A stretch of 64,000 nucleotides of DNA from Terriglobia bacterium (GCA_025363475.1 JANYDS010000053.1:1-64000), one strand, 5' to 3'; shown: positions 7,726 through 17,766, counted from the first letter of the stretch. Program-made: numbers and translations. The notes: generated by a model not told the origin, from the sequence alone.

Positions 7726-10464
7726 CTACTGAGCCGCAACGAAGACACGTTCGAAAAAAGCGCGCGTATCGCGGCGAATCCTCTTCACAACCGCTTCCAG
7801 ACTCCCGTCATGCAGCCTCTCGGGAGTCCACCGGTGTACCAGTTCAGTGAGCGTCGCAATCTGCGCCGGATTGGTCGGCAGCTTGCCCTGCGCGTGACCG
7901 GTAGAGATGCGAATGCCGTGGTCGATCGCGCGATAGAACGTCGCCGCGTCTTCCAGAAACGCGGCGTCATCGCGATTCAAAAGCCCCATTTTTTCAATCG
8001 TTTCAATCCGCGCCGGAGTGTTTAAAACCGTAAAGAAAAACCCGGCACTTTTGAGCCGCAGGTACATCAACGCAAAGTCAATATCGTAGTAACCCCCGCG
8101 CCCGGCCTTGAGCGGGTCCCGCGCACCCTGCTCGCGCTCCAGCCTGTGCCGCATCGCCGCCAGTTCCACCCGCGCCTGGCCGCTCTGGCCGTAATTGCGC
8201 CAGTCCACCTGCTGCAGTTCATTGAGAAATTCAGTGGCGCGTTCCATATCCCCGGCAACACCGCGCGCCTTCATATATGAAATGCCTTCCCACGCCTCTG
8301 CCCGGTGCTCAAAGTAATCTTTGTAAGCACTTTCAGTTTGCACCAGTGCGCCTTCACGCCCATTGGGCCTCAATCGCGTATCGATGCTGAACACCACACC
8401 ATCGCCTGTATACGCACCCACCACCGCAATGATCCGCTCCGCAACACCAGTCCAGAAAAGGACCTCGCCCGCATCTTCATCCGGAATCACAAACACCAGA
8501 TCCGCATCGGACGCCAGATCAAACTCCAGCATTCCCAACCGACCCAGCGCAATTACCATCATCTGCGTGCCCGGCGTGTAATCAAGACCAGCAGGCGGCG
8601 ACACCACACATGCCTCATCAATCGCCAGGTCATAAGCACCCGCGATAATCGACTGCGCCAGCGACGACGTCCGGCTCAGCGTCTTAAACACCGGTGCCCG
8701 GTGGTACACGCTGTCGCTCTGTATCCGCATCATCTGCTCACGGAAAAAACGCCGCAATTCTTCCGGATCACGCGGCGGATGAAATCCCGTGCGTCCCTGC
8801 TTTTCACCACAAGCCGCCTGCACCTCACGCAGCAAATCAGGATGATTGATCAACTGATGCGCAAAGTATCGGCTGTGTTCGAAAACATCAATCGTGCAAC
8901 GTGCCAGTTCGCTGTTGTTCTCCAGCATGTCGAGCCATTCCGGAACTGCCAGCGCCTTTTCCAGAAATAGTTCAAAACTCTCCTGGCTGCGCACAATCGT
9001 TCCGCTGGCCATCATCTGCGAGAAACGCGGCGCGCGCTGATCCAGAAAACGCCGCAGATTGGCGGAGGGAAATTCAGCCCGTACCAGCACCGGCGCGTCC
9101 GTATCTTCAACGTCTTCACTCAACGATTCATCACCCGCCGGCACAGGCAAAGCCAGATGCGAATGGATCACCCGTTCATAAAGGTCCTGCACGCTGGCCA
9201 GATGTGAATCAAGCTCCCGCCGCAGCGCTGCCGCTGAATGAATCAGTGGCGTACCAGCCGGCATCTTCCGTGCCATCAGATCCAGTGCTTCCTGCGCCTG
9301 TGGCAAAATATGCGTCTGGCGGTCTTCATCAAACTGCAGCCGGTGTTCCAGATTCCTCAGAAACTGATAGGCCGAAGTCAGCCGCCCGGTTTCCGCAGGC
9401 GAAAGCAATTCCTTATCGCGCAGCCGCGACAAAGCCAGCAGCGTGCCACCATGCCGCACCCACTTCTCCTGACCACCATGCAAACGCTGCAGGCATTGCA
9501 CCAGAAATTCAATGTCGCGGATGCCGCCTTTTGCCAGCTTTACATCCGTGCCAGTCTGTCTGCCCTTCCGCTGCTTTTTATGAATGCGAGCTCGCGCTTC
9601 AGACATTGCCTCAACCGCAGTAAAGTCGGTGGTGGTTTTGTAAATCAGCGGTTCAACAAACTGCAGCAGTTCCTGCCCCGGCTCCGCATCACCTGCTGCA
9701 ACCCGCGCCTTAATCAGCATCTGCAGTTCCCAGTCACGGCCCCGCGTGGCGTAATACTGTTTCGCCCCCGCCAGCGAATGTACCACTTCGCCATACCGTC
9801 CATCAGGGCGCAGTCGCAGATCCACGCGGTAACAAACACCTTCCTTCGTATATGCCGAGAGCATGTCGGTCATACGATTCGCGGCGATGCGAAAAAACTC
9901 CCGCGCTTCATCGCCCGAACAGATAAACATCAGGTCAATATCGGAACTGTAATTCAGTTCCCTGCCCCCCAGCTTGCCCAGCGCGATCACCGAAAACTTC
10001 GCATCTGCCGCCGGGGCGCCCAGCTCCTTCGCCAGATCCCTGCGGATAGCCCGCCAGGTCACGTTCAGAATCGCGCCTGCAAGGCTGGAAAGGTCTTCAG
10101 CCGTTTCCGAAAGATCGGCAAAACGGCTGACATCGCGCAGCATAATGCGCAGGATTTGCTTCCGCCGGAACAGCGCCAGATCCACCGGACGCGGCATGCC
10201 GTCCGCGGGCAAAACCTCCGTCAGCAGATCTTCATATTGCTCCGCAAGAAAGCCCCGATGCAAATCATGCGCCCTCGCAATTTCCAGTAACCATTCCGGA
10301 TAGCGAATCACCGCATCGGCCAGAAAATGGCTGTAGGAAAACACCGTCAGCGCATAGCGCAACGCGTCCTGATCCCCGGTGATCTTCAAGGCAGAATCAG
10401 GTGCCTCGGCAATCAGCCGGTTCAGAAAATGAATCGCGTCTTCCGGATTAGGTAATGAAGGCAA
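7726..10464 (-). CDS. glnE: Bifunctional glutamine synthetase adenylyltransferase/adenylyl-removing enzyme
   Basis: The 912-residue protein shows the two tandem nucleotidyltransferase domains of GlnE. The N-terminal deadenylylase site is A-L-G-K-L-G-G-R-E-L-N-Y-S-S-D-I-D near residues 161-177, and the C-terminal adenylylase site is A-L-G-R-L-G-M-L-E-F-D-L-A-S-D-A-D around residue 650. GlnE attaches or removes AMP on glutamine synthetase to match its activity to nitrogen supply, usually under PII control. Length is close to the usual 940-990. The start is uncertain: the first acceptable codon is the TTG at 10464 with no clear Shine-Dalgarno, and the frame stays open about 30 codons further upstream without ATG or GTG. 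No glnA or glnB gene is nearby. Confidence 0.95.
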   Translation of the reverse strand: MPSLPNPEDAIHFLNRLIAEAPDSALKITGDQDALRYALTVFSYSHFLADAVIRYPEWLLEIARAHDLHRGFLAEQYEDLLTEVLPADGMPRPVDLALFRRKQILRIMLRDVSRFADLSETAEDLSSLAGAILNVTWRAIRRDLAKELGAPAADAKFSVIALGKLGGRELNYSSDIDLMFICSGDEAREFFRIAANRMTDMLSAYTKEGVCYRVDLRLRPDGRYGEVVHSLAGAKQYYATRGRDWELQMLIKARVAAGDAEPGQELLQFVEPLIYKTTTDFTAVEAMSEARARIHKKQRKGRQTGTDVKLAKGGIRDIEFLVQCLQRLHGGQEKWVRHGGTLLALSRLRDKELLSPAETGRLTSAYQFLRNLEHRLQFDEDRQTHILPQAQEALDLMARKMPAGTPLIHSAAALRRELDSHLASVQDLYERVIHSHLALPVPAGDESLSEDVEDTDAPVLVRAEFPSANLRRFLDQRAPRFSQMMASGTIVRSQESFELFLEKALAVPEWLDMLENNSELARCTIDVFEHSRYFAHQLINHPDLLREVQAACGEKQGRTGFHPPRDPEELRRFFREQMMRIQSDSVYHRAPVFKTLSRTSSLAQSIIAGAYDLAIDEACVVSPPAGLDYTPGTQMMVIALGRLGMLEFDLASDADLVFVIPDEDAGEVLFWTGVAERIIAVVGAYTGDGVVFSIDTRLRPNGREGALVQTESAYKDYFEHRAEAWEGISYMKARGVAGDMERATEFLNELQQVDWRNYGQSGQARVELAAMRHRLEREQGARDPLKAGRGGYYDIDFALMYLRLKSAGFFFTVLNTPARIETIEKMGLLNRDDAAFLEDAATFYRAIDHGIRISTGHAQGKLPTNPAQIATLTELVHRWTPERLHDGSLEAVVKRIRRDTRAFFERVFVAAQ

Positions 10465-10599
10465 CAGCGCCGAAATGGTTCGGATCGCCGGTGCGGGAAG
10501 TTTACCCAGGTAAATCAGCTCCGGTTGCGGACAATCATAGTCATGTAACTCAGGGTCACTGAACTAACAACTTTCATTGTAAGTCGCCCGGTCCCGGCC

Positions 10600-11577
10600 C
10601 TACCTTTGTGCCATCGTTGCCGCTTGCGCAGCATAGCGTGCGCCCTGGGTCAGCGACGCCAGTTCTCCCAGCTCCGCAAGGTCAGCCATTGTGAGTACAA
10701 TCTCCGCCGCACCTAAATTGTCATTCAGATACGTGCGACGCTTTGTGCCTGGAATTGGCACCATGTCTGCCCCCTGTGCCAGAACCCATGCCAGGGCGAT
10801 TTGCGCAGGCGTCGCCCCCTGCCGCGTTGCCACAGCCTTCACGGCCTCCACAATTTGCAAATTCGCAGTCATGTGTTCCTCAGTAAAGCGCGGCAGCGTC
10901 CGCCGGAAATCATTCGCCGGCAAACCTTCCAGAGTGGAAAGCGCCCCTGTCAGATAGCCCCGTCCCAGCGGGCTGAACGGCACCAAACCAACCCCAAGCT
11001 CACGCGCAACCGGCAAAATCGAGGCCTCAAGCCCGCGTTCCCAGAGCGAATACTCACTCTGCAACGCACTAATCGGATGAACCTTGTGCGCCGCCCGCAG
11101 CGTCTCCGCATTCACTTCAGACAGGCCGAGGTAACGCACCTTGCCAGCCTGCACCAGCTCCTTCATTGCACCTACGCTGTCTTCAATCGGCACGTTCGGA
11201 TCTTTGCGGTGCAGGTAATAAAGATCGATAACATCCACGCCGAGCCGTTTCAGCGATCCTTCAATCGCACGCCTGGCGTCGTCAGGTGTCCCGCTGAGGG
11301 ACATGTTCCGGTCCGCTGCCATCGTGATCCCGAACTTGGTCGCGATTACAATGCTGTCCCGACGACCCTTGATTGCTTTACCCACCAGTTCCTCGTTCGT
11401 ATAGGGGCCATATACCTCAGCAGTGTCGAGCAGCGTAACGCCCTGATCAAGCGCCCGGTGGATTGTGGCAATCGACTCATCATCATCGCGCGTGCCATAA
11501 GCATGGGTCATCCCCATACAACCGAGGCCTATAGCGGCAGCGGAAAGGCCCTGCGAACCAATCTTGCGGATTTCCAT
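10600..11577 (-). CDS. Aldo/keto reductase (AKR, IolS/PLR-like)
   Basis: This 325-residue NADPH-dependent oxidoreductase opens with the family strand around G-L-G-C-M-G-M. It carries D-T-A-E-V-Y-G-P-Y (catalytic Asp and Tyr), an active-site Lys in I-A-T-K-F-G, the His of Y-L-H-R-K-D-P, and the C-terminal cofactor loop with I-P-G-T-K-R-R-T-Y-L. The ATG at 11577 was chosen because it begins just after the TAA of the upstream reductase gene and has GGGGAG 12 bases before it. Together with the preceding gene it forms a two-gene unit of related reductases, perhaps an old duplication followed by divergence. The physiological carbonyl substrate is unknown. Confidence 0.9.
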   Translation of the reverse strand: MEIRKIGSQGLSAAAIGLGCMGMTHAYGTRDDDESIATIHRALDQGVTLLDTAEVYGPYTNEELVGKAIKGRRDSIVIATKFGITMAADRNMSLSGTPDDARRAIEGSLKRLGVDVIDLYYLHRKDPNVPIEDSVGAMKELVQAGKVRYLGLSEVNAETLRAAHKVHPISALQSEYSLWERGLEASILPVARELGVGLVPFSPLGRGYLTGALSTLEGLPANDFRRTLPRFTEEHMTANLQIVEAVKAVATRQGATPAQIALAWVLAQGADMVPIPGTKRRTYLNDNLGAAEIVLTMADLAELGELASLTQGARYAAQAATMAQR

Positions 11578-11578
11578 A

Positions 11579-12664
11579 TTAGTAACGCTCCCCATCACTT
11601 GCGGGCGCGAGTTGATTCACCGGTGCTGTGACGCCGTCAATGGTTGACCCGTTATAGCCAAACCCACCCACACCAAGCAGGAAGTCATGCGGAAAATTCA
11701 ACTTCGGCTGCGACGCCGCATTCAGTTTTTCCATCTGTTCTGCCGTCAGCGTAACGGTGAGCGAACCCAGGTTGTCATCCAGCTGTTCCAGCGTCCGCGC
11801 GCCAATAATCGTCGAAGTAATTCCCGCCCGCTGCCGCGCCCACGCCAGTGCCGCCCGCGAAACCGAGGTGCCTGCTTCCGAAGCCACCGTCGTCAGAACA
11901 TCAACCACCTGAAACGCCGACTCACTGAACGCCCGACTCACAAAAGCACCGCGCCCGGGAGTGCCGGTCTTGACCGATTCGCGCGTGTACTTTCCCGTCA
12001 GCATTCCCGACTTCAACGGCGACCACGGCGTGACACCCAAACCCAGTTCCCGCGCCGCCGGAATCAACTCGCCTTCAATCGTTCTTTCCAGCAGCGAATA
12101 TTCCAGCTGTAGCGCAATCAGGGGAGTCCACCCTCGGAACTGTGCAATAGTCTGCGCCTGTGCCACTTTCCAGGCCGGTGTATCAGAGAATCCGATATAA
12201 CGAACCTTGCCTGCTGCCACCAGATCGTCCAGACCTCGCATCGTTTCTTCAATCGGCGTGAACTTGTCCCAGCAGTGCATCCAGTAGAGGTCGATGTAGT
12301 CCGTCTGCAAGCGCCGCAGCGACTGTTCACACGCATACGCCAGGGACTTGCGTCCGGCCCCGCCACCATTCGGGTCACCCTGATACATGTTGGAGAAAAA
12401 TTTCGTCGCAATCACGGTGCCTGCGCGCTTTGCCGGATGCCGCCCGATGTGGTCTCCAATTATTTTTTCAGAATGGCCCTTCGTATAGCCATTGGCTGTG
12501 TCGATAAAGTTCCCGCCCAGTTCGGCATAGCGGTCCAGAATCAGTTCACTGTCTGCAACGCTGGAGCCCCAGCCCCAGTCTTCGCCAAAAGTCATCGCAC
12601 CCAGGCATATGGGGCTGACGCGGAGGCCGGAACGGCCCAGGGAAACGTAGTCGCGGAGTGTCAT
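11579..12664 (-). CDS. Aldo/keto reductase
   Basis: The 361-residue protein has the AKR barrel motifs L-G-A-M-T-F-G-E-D-W, D-T-A-N-G-Y-T-K-G (catalytic Asp/Tyr), I-A-T-K-F-F-S-N and Y-W-M-H-C-W-D, plus the C-terminal I-I-G-A-R-T-L-E-Q-L-D-D-N cofactor loop. It resembles the YajO/potassium-channel beta-subunit-like branch, which differs from its neighbour. An in-frame ATG exists 11 codons upstream, but the ATG at 12664 gives the normal family N-terminus (M-T-L-R-D-Y-V-S-L-G-R-S-G-L) and leaves a 44-bp gap to the divergent antiporter gene. The stop lies one base before the start of the downstream reductase, indicating an operon. Confidence 0.88.
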   Translation of the reverse strand: MTLRDYVSLGRSGLRVSPICLGAMTFGEDWGWGSSVADSELILDRYAELGGNFIDTANGYTKGHSEKIIGDHIGRHPAKRAGTVIATKFFSNMYQGDPNGGGAGRKSLAYACEQSLRRLQTDYIDLYWMHCWDKFTPIEETMRGLDDLVAAGKVRYIGFSDTPAWKVAQAQTIAQFRGWTPLIALQLEYSLLERTIEGELIPAARELGLGVTPWSPLKSGMLTGKYTRESVKTGTPGRGAFVSRAFSESAFQVVDVLTTVASEAGTSVSRAALAWARQRAGITSTIIGARTLEQLDDNLGSLTVTLTAEQMEKLNAASQPKLNFPHDFLLGVGGFGYNGSTIDGVTAPVNQLAPASDGERY

Positions 12665-12708
12665 CTCTCTATACTTGAACACATTGGACTGGAACACACC
12701 GACACAGC

Positions 12709-13953
12709 ATGCCTCATACCGATCTGATTCAGCTCGTGCCGCAAACCATGCTCGTCCTGGTCCTGATCATCGTCGCTGCCAAATTCGGCGGCGAGATCAT
12801 GGTGCGCCTCGGCCAGCCGCCAGTGCTGGGCGAGCTTGTCATGGGCGTCCTCCTGGGCAATCTGAATCTGTTCGGCATCACAATTCTCGATCCGTTGAAA
12901 TCCAGTGAGCCCCTCGCCGTTCTCGCCGAGATCGGGGCCATCCTGCTCCTATTTGAAGTAGGCGTCGAATCAGACCTCAGGCAGCTTCTAGCCGTAGGAT
13001 GGTCGTCTCTGGTGGTGGCCGCGCTCGGCGTCATTGTCCCGATGATCCTCGGTTACGCCGTCTCGCTCTGGTTGCTGCCGGACGCCAGTTGGCTCAGCCA
13101 TCTGTTCGTCGCGGGCACCTTGACCGCCACCAGCGTCGGCATCACCGCCCGCGTGCTCAAAGACCTCGGTAAATCGCAGACAAAAGAAGCCCGTATCATC
13201 CTCGGAGCAGCCGTAGTGGATGACGTAATCGGACTCGTGGTGCTTGCAGTCATTACGGGCTTGGTAACGGCGGCGTCCGCACACGCCGGAACCGGCTCAG
13301 TCAATCCCCAGACAGTCCTCTGGATCGTAGCCAAAGCCTGCGGCTTCCTGGCCCTCGCGGTGATCATCGGGCGTTTCTGGTCACAGCGGACCTTTCTCTA
13401 TGCCGCACGCCTCAAAACTACAGGCGGCCTGCTCACGTTGTGTATCTGCTTCTGCTTCGTCGTAGCATCTCTCGCAGCCTGGGCAGGTCTGGCACCTATC
13501 GTGGGGGCATTCGCGGCTGGTGTTGTGCTGGAAGAGGTGCACTACAAGCCCTTCGTCGAACGCGGCGAGCGCAAAATAGGCGAACTGCTGTTCCCCCTCA
13601 CAACCCTGGTAGTGCCTGTCTTCTTCGTTCTAATGGGCCTGCGGGTTGACCTGCGAAGTTTCGCCTCACCAGCCGTCCTGGGTTTCGCCGCTCTGATCAC
13701 GGTGGCAGCAGTGGCATCCAAACAGATTTGCGCCCTCGGTGTCCTGGAACGCGGAGTCAGCCGCCTCGCCATCGGCATCGGCATGATTCCGCGGGGTGAG
13801 GTCGGCCTGATCTTCGCCGGCCTCGGCAGTACTCTCATGCTGGAAGGCCGTCCGATTCTCTCTCAGACCACGTTCTCAGCCCTGGTACTAATGGTCATGC
13901 TAACGACGTTCGTAACGCCACCCCTGCTAAAAGCCGCCTTCAGGAACGATTGA
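12709..13953 (+). CDS. Cation:proton antiporter, CPA2/Kef-type membrane protein
   Basis: The 414-residue product is almost entirely hydrophobic with about 12 membrane segments. Family signatures are L-G-Q-P-P-V-L-G-E-L near the first helices, F-E-V-G-V-E-S-D, the ion-site region G-A-A-V-V-D-D-V-I-G with the Asp-Asp pair, and M-I-P-R-G-E-V-G-L-I-F near the C-terminus. These place it in the monovalent cation:proton antiporter-2 family, which exchanges Na+ or K+ for protons across the inner membrane. No RCK/TrkA-N regulatory domain is attached, so it is the short form. It stands alone and diverges from the reductase pair; ion preference cannot be told from sequence. Confidence 0.9.
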   Translation: MPHTDLIQLVPQTMLVLVLIIVAAKFGGEIMVRLGQPPVLGELVMGVLLGNLNLFGITILDPLKSSEPLAVLAEIGAILLLFEVGVESDLRQLLAVGWSSLVVAALGVIVPMILGYAVSLWLLPDASWLSHLFVAGTLTATSVGITARVLKDLGKSQTKEARIILGAAVVDDVIGLVVLAVITGLVTAASAHAGTGSVNPQTVLWIVAKACGFLALAVIIGRFWSQRTFLYAARLKTTGGLLTLCICFCFVVASLAAWAGLAPIVGAFAAGVVLEEVHYKPFVERGERKIGELLFPLTTLVVPVFFVLMGLRVDLRSFASPAVLGFAALITVAAVASKQICALGVLERGVSRLAIGIGMIPRGEVGLIFAGLGSTLMLEGRPILSQTTFSALVLMVMLTTFVTPPLLKAAFRND

Positions 13954-14097
13954 CGTCACCACTCTGCTGATGAACTCTTCTCCGCCTCCAAGGCTCTGAA
14001 ACAGCGCCTTCGCAATTCCCCTCAGTTCGGCAAACGACCAGTTCCCGGCCAGACCGCGTAAGTCGTCATGGTTGATCGGCTCGTTCCTCAACTCCAT
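13927..14097 (-). CDS. Small hypothetical protein (56 aa)
   Basis: An uninterrupted 56-codon frame on the minus strand starts at an ATG at 14097 and ends convergently 27 bp inside the antiporter gene. The peptide is mixed, soluble-looking and holds W-S-F-A-E-L-R-G-I-A-K-A-L-F, which could form an amphipathic helix. A GGGG lies directly against the ATG with no spacer, which is poor for ribosome binding. I recognise no family. It is listed because composition looks protein-like and it fills the gap between two genes. Confidence 0.35.
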   Translation of the reverse strand: MELRNEPINHDDLRGLAGNWSFAELRGIAKALFQSLGGGEEFISRVVTSIVPEGGF

Positions 14098-14200
14098 CCC
14101 CTAAGTTTATCGAAATCACAAAGCAAGAAGCGGCCCGGGGCAGCCCCCAAAACCACAGGGACCACCAGACCGCCTCTCGCAACCCGCGAATGAACGAAGC

Positions 14201-17200
14201 TTAGAAGCTCATCCGAAGTGACAACTGAATCTGCCGGTTCGTACCCAACCCGACCTGATTCGAAACCGTCGAAGTAGCCACTCCAAAGTTTCCGCCCGCA
14301 TTGGCCACTGAGAACGCCGAACCCGGCTGCAACCCGCCCGCCGGAACCACGCCGCCCACAAACGTCCCGCCATTCGGAATCCCCTGCGCCAGCCGCAGAT
14401 TCGCCGGATTGGCAAAGTTTGCTTTGTTCAGGATGTTGTAAACTTCCGCCCGGAATTCCAGCTTGGCTTTTTCCATGATCGCGAAATGCTTGCTCAGCGT
14501 CAGATCGAACTGTTGCAGGCCAGGTCCCACCAGCGAATTGCGGCTGGAGTTTCCAAAAGTACCAGCAACCGGAATCGAAAACGCCGCCGGATTGATCAGG
14601 CTGCGGTCATTCGTCAGGTACGGGCTCACACCGGCCACCACATTCGGCCTCCGGATGTTGCGGGAGTTACCGCCGCCCAGAGTATTCACAACAGGAGTCG
14701 TATAGATTGTCCCGTCTGTACCCAACACTGCCGACGCGTATTCATTGCCATTGCGTTTGTCGATGTAAGTGATATCAGGCCGGGTGATCAGCACATCCAT
14801 CGGCACGCCGCTCCGCATATTCGTCACGCCACCAATCTGCCAGCCGCCCAGCAGAGTATCGGCAACCATCGAGGCATGGCCGCCATACTTCAGACCCTTG
14901 CCAAAAGGAACCTGATAAAGAGCAGTCAGATTAAAGCTGCGCCGAATGTCGAAGTTGTTGCTGCCGAAATCCGCCCCGAAGTTGAAAGGATTACCCGCAG
15001 TATTTGCTTCGTTGGAACCTGCCGTGTTGCCCAGACTGTGTGCCCAGTTGAACTGAGCCGCGAGCGAAAGTCCGTTGCCCATGCGCCGGTTCAATGTCGT
15101 CTGCAGCGCATTGTAATGATCCGTGCCGCCACTCGTCTTATAGTCAATTTCGGCAAACCGTGCGCCAAATTCGCGAACCGCGGTTCCCGCTCCACTCACC
15201 GGATTCATCGTCACGCCAATGATCTTGTTCGTAATGCTGCGCAGAAAAAGGTTGCGCCCCTGGCTGCCGACATAAGCCACGGTCAAGATGGCACCCGTCG
15301 GCAATTCCTGCTGCACAGAGGCAGTGTAAGAAAGAATCCGTTCCGGAATGGAGTAACCCGGAGCATAAGCACGCGGCTGATAGCCCAGGGTAGGGCTGTT
15401 CACGTTATAACCCGCATACACTGCCGCGATATCCAGCGGATACTTGTTCAAAGTTCCTGAAGCGATGGTCGTCGAGATGCGGTCATTCGCTTCCGGCTGC
15501 AACTGATCTTCCGTCTGGCCCGGTCCGTAATAGAAACCCGAACCAATGCGCAGAACCGTCTTGCCCTTGAACCGGTCCGGCGACCATGAGAAGCCGAGCC
15601 GCGGACCAAAATTCTTCTTCGAACTCTTGTACCAGGCTTGCGAAGACTTGGCGACAATATCGCCCTTGATCATGTCGAAGATGACTGCTTTGTTGCGGTC
15701 CTCATGCAGCGGCGTGTAGTATTCATACCGCAAGCCATAAGAGACAGTCAAATTCGGACGCAGCTTCCATTCATCCTGCGCATAAACAACGTTGTACTGC
15801 TGTTTCAGCAGAGCCACACCGGAAAGGCCGGTGAAAGGACTCAAATCGCTCAGCGTGCCGTTGAAGGCTACTGAACTCGGCGTGTTGGAAAGGAAATTCG
15901 TCACGTTCGCGTAGGAGTAAGTGGTGCCGCCCTGCTGGTCGTTATAGAGCCGGACCGGGCGAACTTCCACACCCACCTTCATGTTGTGATTGCCGTGAAT
16001 GACCGAGAGGTTATCGATGAATGACAGCGAGTAATTGGTATACGGCGCGCCGCGGCCGTTGAATGAACTCGACAGACGGATCAAGCCCGTTGGCACCGCG
16101 ATGCCCGCGTTACCGCTCTGCCCTGCAATACCGGCCAGAGCTACACTGCCCGAAAGGTTCAGCGTTACACCGGTCAGATCCACACCGCCGCTGGGACCCG
16201 GTTCGCCTGAAACACGCTCCTTCACGCCGTTAAAGCCAAACTTGGTTTCGTTCAGGATCGACGCGCTCAAAATCTGCGTCGCGTTGATCACGCCATTCTG
16301 CGGAACCGCAGTCTGGTTGTACTTGCTTAGCGTCGAGTTCTGCGTCTGCGAAGAGACACCCTGATCACGGAAATACCGGGCATAGAGCTTGATCTTCTCG
16401 CTCAAATTGTAGTCAAGGCGGATACCGCCCGAATTTTCATCGACAAGGCCCGGCCCGTTGACTGCAACGATGTTGAGCAGCGGATCACTCGAAGCAATAC
16501 CACCGGTCGGAAAAGCCGCGAGCAGCGGTTGAACCGCCGTTACAGCCTGCGAGCGTGCAAAAGGACTCAGTGTCGATTCCACAAACGGTGTCGCCGTCCG
16601 CTGGCGCAGGGCTTCATAGCTGCCGAAGACGAAAAACTTGTCCTTGACCAGCGCGCCCCCGAGCGAACCGCCAAACTGGTTCAGCTGCAGCTTGTCTTTC
16701 GTCGGACCACCCGTCAAACCGGTGAAGAAGTTCCGCGCATCCAGCGCATCATTGCGAAGGTATTCAAAGACTGCACCATGCAGGGTGTTCGTGCCCGATT
16801 TCGTAATGAAGCTGACCTGTCCGCCCGTGCCTGTGCCGTATTCTGCGGGGTAGTTGCTGGAATCCACGCGGAATTCCTGTACGTTCTCCAGACTCTGCTG
16901 CAGCCGGAAATTGGAAGTGCTTTCACCATTCAGATTGCCCGGTGACGCATCCACAATCGACCCGCCTTCCACACCATCAAACCTTACAGCGTTCTGCTGG
17001 TTGGAGCGCCCGCTGAAGCGGATATTGTCAAACGACCCGCCGCCGCTGTTCACGGAACCTGGCGCCATCAGATACAACTGCGAAATCTGTCGTCCGTTAA
17101 GCGGCAGTTCTGCCACTTCGCGCTCACTGATATTCACGCCGACACGGGCGCTGCTGGTATCCACATGCGCCAGTGCGTCTGCCACCGTAACCGAAGTGGT

Positions 17201-17530
17201 GCCGCCCGCGACCTGCAGGCCAATATTCTGCGTAACTTCCTGGCCAACCTGCAGCACCAGGCCCGTAAACTCGGCGTCGGTGAAGCCCGACTTTGATCCC
17301 TTCACGGTATAGGGGGCCGGATCGAGCGAGGTCAAAATGTAATAACCCTCGTCATTCGTGGCGGCCGTCCGTTCCTGACCGGTCTTTTCGTTATGTGCGG
17401 TAACCGTCGCGCCCGCTACGTGTGCTCCCGAAGGATCCGTAACAGAGCCAACAATCCGGCCCGCTGAAGTCTGCGCGTACGAGGAGCATGCGGCTGCTGT
17501 TGCCAGCAATACCAAAGCGAAATTTCTCAT
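14201..17530 (-). CDS. Oar-like TonB-dependent receptor with carboxypeptidase-regulatory-like N-domain
   Basis: The 1109-residue protein begins with a signal peptide (cleavage near S-S-Y-A-Q-T). Residues about 22-105 form a carboxypeptidase-regulatory-like beta-sandwich (G-R-I-V-G-S-V-T-D-P-S-G-A-H-V-A-G-A-T-V). Then follow a plug domain with the L-P-L-N-G-R-Q segment and a long outer-membrane barrel ending in a C-terminal Phe (S-L-R-M-S-F), the BAM signal. This Oar-like class is greatly expanded in Acidobacteriota and is thought to import large or scarce substrates with energy from TonB. The ATG at 17530 was chosen because the hydrophobic signal starts there; an in-frame ATG at 17671 would add an implausible 47 residues that run into promoter-like DNA. 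No substrate-linked neighbour is present. Confidence 0.92.
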   Translation of the reverse strand: MRNFALVLLATAAACSSYAQTSAGRIVGSVTDPSGAHVAGATVTAHNEKTGQERTAATNDEGYYILTSLDPAPYTVKGSKSGFTDAEFTGLVLQVGQEVTQNIGLQVAGGTTSVTVADALAHVDTSSARVGVNISEREVAELPLNGRQISQLYLMAPGSVNSGGGSFDNIRFSGRSNQQNAVRFDGVEGGSIVDASPGNLNGESTSNFRLQQSLENVQEFRVDSSNYPAEYGTGTGGQVSFITKSGTNTLHGAVFEYLRNDALDARNFFTGLTGGPTKDKLQLNQFGGSLGGALVKDKFFVFGSYEALRQRTATPFVESTLSPFARSQAVTAVQPLLAAFPTGGIASSDPLLNIVAVNGPGLVDENSGGIRLDYNLSEKIKLYARYFRDQGVSSQTQNSTLSKYNQTAVPQNGVINATQILSASILNETKFGFNGVKERVSGEPGPSGGVDLTGVTLNLSGSVALAGIAGQSGNAGIAVPTGLIRLSSSFNGRGAPYTNYSLSFIDNLSVIHGNHNMKVGVEVRPVRLYNDQQGGTTYSYANVTNFLSNTPSSVAFNGTLSDLSPFTGLSGVALLKQQYNVVYAQDEWKLRPNLTVSYGLRYEYYTPLHEDRNKAVIFDMIKGDIVAKSSQAWYKSSKKNFGPRLGFSWSPDRFKGKTVLRIGSGFYYGPGQTEDQLQPEANDRISTTIASGTLNKYPLDIAAVYAGYNVNSPTLGYQPRAYAPGYSIPERILSYTASVQQELPTGAILTVAYVGSQGRNLFLRSITNKIIGVTMNPVSGAGTAVREFGARFAEIDYKTSGGTDHYNALQTTLNRRMGNGLSLAAQFNWAHSLGNTAGSNEANTAGNPFNFGADFGSNNFDIRRSFNLTALYQVPFGKGLKYGGHASMVADTLLGGWQIGGVTNMRSGVPMDVLITRPDITYIDKRNGNEYASAVLGTDGTIYTTPVVNTLGGGNSRNIRRPNVVAGVSPYLTNDRSLINPAAFSIPVAGTFGNSSRNSLVGPGLQQFDLTLSKHFAIMEKAKLEFRAEVYNILNKANFANPANLRLAQGIPNGGTFVGGVVPAGGLQPGSAFSVANAGGNFGVATSTVSNQVGLGTNRQIQLSLRMSF

Positions 17531-17600
17531 AGGTTCTCTTGCAAGGTAACGAAAACATGGTTTCGGTTTGATTACAGCAAGGTAAACATTCAGCGCTGGT

Positions 17601-17700
17601 CGCGTTTGATAGATTTTGCTAATACATTTCACCAATGAAATAAATTTTCTTTGTTCTCCAACCCTTCCCATAATTTGGGTCTGACGTACCCTCCAACTTA
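17601..17700 (+). promoter_or_regulatory. Promoter/operator element, copy A of a ~100-bp direct repeat
   Basis: This stretch aligns over its whole length with 19029-19127 upstream of leuA, with roughly three quarters of bases identical and one 1-base gap. Shared blocks include GATAGATTT, GCTAATAC, CACCAATGAAATAAATTT and CATAAT at 17669-17674, a good -10 hexamer. A perfect inverted repeat ATTTCA-CCAA-TGAAAT lies at 17626-17641. In plus orientation it would drive the gene starting at 17767; it also lies 70-170 bp upstream of the divergent receptor gene. The regulator is unknown. Confidence 0.6.
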
Positions 17701-17766
17701 ACGGGGTAAACTTTTACCAGACAGCCGGGGCCGGGAAACTGGAAAGAGGCAGAACGAGACTGGCAG

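Noticed and set aside
9238-10290. Plus-strand open frame of 350 codons
   Set aside because: It lies wholly inside glnE on the other strand, and glnE has both nucleotidyltransferase motifs.
17531-17671. Longer start for the Oar-like receptor
   Set aside because: The extra residues include no signal and overlap the promoter-like repeat; the ATG at 17530 directly precedes the hydrophobic signal.
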